Below are positions 22,823 through 26,113 of a stretch of 26,113 bases of DNA, in pieces (position 1 is the first letter of the stretch; every line of letters starts with the position of its first letter). The stretch covers positions 1-26,113 of the forward strand of contig NW_003122519.1 in the NCBI RefSeq assembly GCF_000003605.2, given 5' to 3'. The notes under the pieces were generated by a model. The model was not told the DNA's origin. It did not search any database and saw nothing but the letters and a program-made list of their open reading frames with translations. Made by a program: the position numbers and the translations under genes. The DNA comes from Saccoglossus kowalevskii (lineage: Eukaryota > Hemichordata > Enteropneusta > Harrimaniidae).

Positions 22823-23020
22823 ATGTATTTGTATATATGACCTAAGTAGTTGGCATATAGAAACGCGCAGTTGTAAAGTCGACAAATTAAATAAAAGTTA
22901 GTTGAAAGCAGCCTATAGATGTTCACATGAGCTGAGTGTAAAATGTTAGAAAAAAGTGTGCAAAGTTTGGGAAAACGAAAGAAATGTTGGCGGAGTTGCT
23001 TTTATATTTAACCTAAGTCA

Positions 23021-23032
23021 TTGTCATGACAA
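23021..23032. repeat. 12-bp perfect palindrome TTGTCATGACAA (shown in monomer 25)
   Basis: It is self-complementary over all 12 bases and kept in most monomers. It is damaged in monomers 1 (ends acaccc), 10 and 11 (ctgtcatgacaa, leaving a 10-base core), 19 and 20. Its length and conservation make it the strongest dyad in the unit. Confidence 0.88.
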
Positions 23033-23137
23033 CCCCGCAGTTAAATTTCGAAAACATTAAGTAAATGTATCGATAATGCCTCATATATTAGCAGAATATG
23101 ACAACAGCCAACTGAAAAATCGACAACAAACTACATA

Positions 23138-23170
23138 CAAAGTTGCAAAAAGCGATTGCAAAGTTGGTAG
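23138..23170 (+). repeat. Second CAAAGTTG pair, 21-bp spacing (shown in monomer 25)
   Basis: CAAAGTTG words start at 23138 and 23159, exactly 21 bases apart, with a weaker CAAAAAG at 23146. The right-hand word lies in gattgcaaagttggtag, nearly the same as attgcaaagttggtag that closes the first cluster 348 bases upstream. This suggests an old internal duplication in the monomer. Confidence 0.8.
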
Positions 23171-23192
23171 TTTCATTCGTGATTTTTACCTG

Positions 23193-23200
23193 TGATATCA
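23193..23200. repeat. 8-bp palindrome TGATATCA (shown in monomer 25)
   Basis: A perfect palindrome inside cctgtgatatcatatt, one of the best conserved stretches across the copies. Confidence 0.8.
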
Positions 23201-23306
23201 TATTAACAAATCCCATAGTTAAAAGTTCGAAAATATGAATAAATATTTCTGAAAAAGCTGTTAAATTACCGTAATGATACTCCAAGCTTGTAGAGGTCAT
23301 ATGTCA

Positions 23307-23316
23307 ATTCTAGAAT
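23307..23316. repeat. 10-bp palindrome ATTCTAGAAT (shown in monomer 25)
   Basis: A perfect palindrome in most haplotype A copies. In haplotype B copies the sequence is attctagaagg, so only the inner TTCTAGAA remains. Confidence 0.8.
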
Positions 23317-23329
23317 GTACCTGTGCCAG

Positions 23330-23339
23330 CGATATCGAT
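23330..23339. repeat. Overlapping palindromes CGATATCG and ATCGAT (shown in monomer 25)
   Basis: Two perfect palindromes overlap in gccagcgatatcgatt. The block is shared by haplotypes A and B and lies just before the stretch where they diverge most. Confidence 0.8.
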
Positions 23340-23364
23340 TTTAAAACATCCAAAAACATTAAAT

Positions 23365-23380
23365 AGCCGCCAATTCGGCT
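23365..23380. repeat. Inverted repeat AGCCG-ccaatt-CGGCT (shown in monomer 25)
   Basis: Five-base arms with a six-base loop could form a small hairpin. Most copies keep both arms. Monomers 8-10 (cggatt), 11 (gccgccaattggg), and 2 and 27 (agcagcc) lose one. Confidence 0.78.
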
Positions 23381-23524
23381 TAATTTCAAATAATTCATGC
23401 AGCTTTGTGGTTAGGTCAACGACGAATGTTTAAAGTAAAATGAAATCGGGCGTGGTTAGTTCTTGCATTGGAGACTCCCTGATTAAACGACCTGTTGAAT
23501 TTATTTTTTGTTTCATCACACATC

Positions 23525-23566
23525 TATAAAACATATAAAACAACGATCCTGCATTCTTTTTTACAG
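23525..23566 (+). promoter_or_regulatory. TATAAAA pair followed by a pyrimidine tract and ACAG (shown at the end of monomer 25)
   Basis: Two TATAAAA words (23525-23531 and 23534-23540) lie before a T-rich tract (23554-23562) ending in acag (23563-23566). The arrangement is repeated at most monomer junctions. TATAAAA resembles a core promoter box and the tract with AG resembles a 3' splice site. AT-rich DNA produces such words often, so this is a weak candidate with no proof of transcription. Confidence 0.25.
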
Positions 23567-24492
23567 TGATGTCAATCATTTATACTGTAAAATCGTAGAA
23601 TTTTTGTAACTATTTTAATTACTGAAAAGTGTTTTAATTCCTTCTAATTTTCAAGTACACTTTGTTCATGCCGTCAGCACGTAGTGGGTTTTGAGCAGTT
23701 AACACACCGTGCGAAGTTGTTCAAAGTGAATGCAAAGTTGTACAAAGTTATTGCAAAGTTGGTAGATGTATTTGTATATATGACCTAAGTAGTTGGCATA
23801 TAGAAACGCGCAGTTGTAAAGTCGACAAATTAAATAAAAGTTAGTTGAAAGCAGCCTATAGATGTTCACATGAGCTGAGTGTAAAATGTTAGAAAAAAGT
23901 GTGCAATGTTTGGGAAAACGAAAGAAATGTTGGCGGAGTTGCTTTTATATTTAACCTAAGTCATTGTCATGACAACCCCGCAGTGAAATTTCGAAAACAT
24001 TAAGTAAATGTATCGATAATGCCTCATATATTAGCAGAATATGACAACAGCCAACTGAAAAATCGACAACAAACTACATACAAAGTTGCAAAATTCGATT
24101 GCAAAGTTGGTAGTTTAATTCGTGATTTTTACCTGTGATATCATATTAACAAGTCCCATAGTTAAAAGTTCGAAAATATGAATAAATATTTCTGAAAAAG
24201 CTGTTAAATTACCGTAGTGATACTCCAAGCTTGTAGAGGTCATAGGTCAATTCTAGAATGTACCTGTGCCAGCGATATCGATTTTAAAACATCCAAAAAC
24301 ATGAAATAGCCGCCAATTCGGCTTAATTTCAAATGATCCATGCAGCTTTGTGGTTAGGTCAACGACGAATGTTTAAAGTAAAGTGAAATCGGGCGTGGTT
24401 AGTTCTTGCATGAGAGACTCCCTGATTAAACGACCTGTTGAATTTATTTTTTTGTTTCATCACACATCTATAAAACATATAAAACAACGATC
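23549..24492 (+). repeat. Satellite monomer 26 (944 bp, haplotype A)
   Basis: Head tactgtaaaatcg with gtcagcacg and ttgagcagttaac, middle ccgcagtgaaatttcg, tail catgagagac. This set matches monomer 3 and supports a block relation between 3-4 and 26-27. Confidence 0.95.
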
Positions 24493-25436
24493 CTGAATTC
24501 TTTTTGACAGTGATGTCAATAATTTATACTGTAAAATCGTAGAATTGTTGTAACTATTTTAATTAATGAAAAGTGTTTTAATTCCTTCTAATTTTCAAGT
24601 ACAAGTTGTTCATGCCGTCGGCACGTAGTGGGTTTTAAGCTGTTAACACACCGTGCAAAGTTGTTCAAAGTGAATGCAAAGTTGTACAAAGTTATTGCAA
24701 AGTTGGTAGATGTATTTGTATATATATGACCTAAGTAGTTGGCATATAGAAACGCGCAGTTGTAAAGTCGACAAATTAAATAAAAGTTAGTTGAAAGCAG
24801 CCTATAGATGTTCACATGAGCTGAGTGTAAAATGTTAGAAAAAAGTGAGCAAAGTTTGGGAAAACGAAAGAAATGTTGGCGGAGTTACTTTTATATTTAA
24901 CCTAAGTCATTGTCATGACAACACCACAGTTAAATTTCGAAAACATTAAGTAAATGTATCGATAATGCCTCATATATTAGCAGAATATGACAACAGCCAA
25001 CTGAAAAATTGACAACAAACTACATACAAAGTTGCAAAAAGCGATTGCAAAGTTGGTAGTTTCATTCGTGATTTTTACCTGTGATATCATATTAACAAAT
25101 CCCATAGTTAAAAGTTCGAAAATATGAATAAATATTTCTGAAAAAGCTGTTAAATTACCGTAGTGTTACTCCAAGCTTGTAGAGGTCATCGGTCAATTCT
25201 AGAAGGTATTTGTGCCAGCGATATCGATTTAAAAGTTCTGAAAACATGTAATAGCAGCCAATTCGGCTTAATTTCAAATAATCCATTCAGCTTTGTGGTT
25301 AGGTTACCGACGAATGTTTAAAGTAAAGTGCAATCGGGCGTGGTTATTTCTTGCATGGGAGACTCCCTGAATAAACGACCTGTTCAATTTATTTTTTTGT
25401 TTCATCACACATCTATAAAACATATAAAACAACGAT
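24493..25436 (+). repeat. Satellite monomer 27 (944 bp, haplotype B)
   Basis: It is like monomer 4: caacaccacagtt and haplotype B tail with ggttaccgacg. It has an extra TA in gtatatatatgacc near 24720, and its start reads ctgaattctttttgac. The tail ends gaataaacgacctgttcaa as in monomer 2. Confidence 0.95.
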
Positions 25437-26113
25437 CTGCATTCTTTTTTACAGTGATGTCAATCATTTATACTGTAAAATCGTAGAATTTTTGTAACTA
25501 TTTTAATTAATGAAAAGTGTTTTAATTCCTTCTAATTTTCAAGTACAAGTTGTTGATGCCATCGGCACGTAGTGGGTTTTAAGCTGTTAACACACCGTGC
25601 GAAGTTGTTCAAAGTGAATGCAAAGTTGTAAAAATGTATTGCAAAGTTGGTAGATGTATTTGTATATATGACCTAAGTAGTTGGCATATAGAAACGCGCA
25701 GTTGTAAAGTCGACAAATTAAATAAAAGTTAGTTGAAATCAGCCTATAGATGTTCACATGAGCTGAGTGTAAAATGTTAGAAAAAAGTGTGCAAAGTTTG
25801 GGAAAACGAAAGAAATGTTGGCGGAGTTGCTTTTATATTTAACCTAAGTCATTGTCATGACAACCCCGCAGTTAAATTTCGAAAACATTAAGTAAATGTA
25901 TCGATAATGCCTCATATATTAGCAGAATATGACAACAGCCAACTGAAAAATCGACAACAAACTACATACAAAGTTGCAAAATACGATTGCAATGTTGGTA
26001 GTTTAATTCGTGATTTTTACCTGTGATATCATATTAACAAGTCCCATTGTTAAAAGTTCGAAAATATGAATAAATATTTCTGAAAAAGCTGTTAAATTAC
26101 CGTAGTGATACTC
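25437..26113 (+). repeat. Satellite monomer 28 (partial, first 677 bp)
   Basis: The window ends inside this copy. It has a private gttgatgccatcgg and a damaged subrepeat word (gttgtaaaaatg). It shares gcaatgttggtag and cccattgttaaaag with monomer 6. The A/B-diagnostic segment is beyond the window end. Confidence 0.95.

Larger units (their letters stand above)
22606..23548 (+). repeat. Satellite monomer 25 (943 bp, near-consensus copy)
   Basis: This copy is close to the common form and is used here as the reference for internal structure. By hand count it has 314 G+C of 943 (33%) and 29 CpG. Private changes are small: ctgtattc at its start, aacaggtaac, and ttggagactccc, which breaks one inverted repeat. 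Confidence 0.96.
1..26113. repeat. Tandem satellite array, about 944-bp monomer, 27 complete copies plus one partial
   Basis: The same unit recurs without interruption from the first to the last base, always in the same orientation. Using ctgcattctttttt as the phase marker, monomers start at 1, 906, 1844, 2790, 3735, 4678, 5623, 6566, 7511, 8456, 9400, 10343, 11280, 12224, 13167, 14132, 15077, 16022, 16967, 17900, 18844, 19782, 20720, 21663, 22606, 23549, 24493 and 25437. Phase and strand are arbitrary choices. Copies differ by scattered substitutions and small indels and look roughly 90-99.9% alike by eye. No unique DNA, transposon or gene interrupts the array, and neither end of it is in the window. 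Long homogenised arrays of this kind are known from eukaryotic heterochromatin, including centromeres. A centromeric role here is only a possibility. I do not recognise the family. Confidence 0.98.
1..26113. other. No protein-coding or RNA gene detected
   Basis: No open reading frame exceeds 75 codons in 26 kb. Nearly all the short frames lie on the minus strand at two fixed monomer offsets, about 117-320 and 482-694. They occur intact in only a minority of copies and are cut or extended by stops and one-base indels in the others, so nothing indicates selection on a protein. I saw no tRNA, rRNA or other structured RNA that I recognise, and no CRISPR-like alternation of repeats and unique spacers. 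Transcription of the satellite into long non-coding RNA cannot be excluded from sequence alone. Confidence 0.9.

Noticed and set aside
23441-23455. CENP-B box around aaatcgggcg
   Set aside because: The CGGG half is present, but the required TTCG at the proper distance upstream is not, so the consensus is not met.
1-26113. CRISPR array
   Set aside because: The whole unit repeats. There are no unique spacers between short identical repeats, and the unit is far too long.
1-26113. Ribosomal intergenic spacer repeats
   Set aside because: No rRNA sequence appears in 26 kb and I see nothing else to tie the unit to rDNA. Not excluded if the genes lie outside the window, but unsupported.
1-26113. 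Telomeric or simple-sequence repeats
   Set aside because: No run of a telomere-like hexamer or long microsatellite is present. Only short T runs and a TA run of variable length occur in each monomer.

Overview
The whole window is one uninterrupted head-to-tail array of a non-coding tandem repeat (satellite DNA). I aligned it by eye on the recurring block ctgcattcttttttacag. There are 27 complete monomers and one partial monomer, all in the same orientation. Monomer lengths are 905-965 bases and most are 943-945. I find no gene, RNA gene, transposon or flanking unique sequence, and neither array boundary is visible.

Organism: the sequence suggests a eukaryote with an AT-rich genome. Long kilobase-unit arrays with near-identical copies and no coding capacity are typical of centromeric, pericentromeric or sex-chromosome heterochromatin. 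By hand count, the monomer at 22606-23548 is 33% G+C and holds 29 CpG against about 26 expected, so CpG is not depleted. That fits an invertebrate or protist with little CpG methylation in this DNA better than a vertebrate or plant. I do not recognise the family and cannot name the species.

Layout: copies 1-7 (1-6565) are a mixture of two haplotypes, A and B, at the 3' part of the monomer. Copies 8-11 (6566-10342) and 12-14 (10343-13166) are runs of very recent neighbour duplications. Copies 15-16 form a pair, and copy 15 carries an extra 21-base internal subrepeat. Copies 17-19 (15077-17899) hold a divergent subfamily that shares variants with copy 1. Copies 20-28 (17900-26113) return to the A/B mixture, and pairs such as 3-4, 22-23 and 26-27 resemble one another, which hints at a loose higher-order structure.

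Inside each monomer the most striking structure is a cluster of CAAAGTT-like words. They are spaced alternately 10 and 11 bases (21 bases per pair), which is the pitch of B-DNA, and a second 21-base-spaced pair lies about 350 bases downstream. A series of short perfect or near-perfect palindromes is also repeated in most copies. The open reading frames of 63-75 codons are by-products of the repeat: they recur at the same monomer offset and are broken in most copies.
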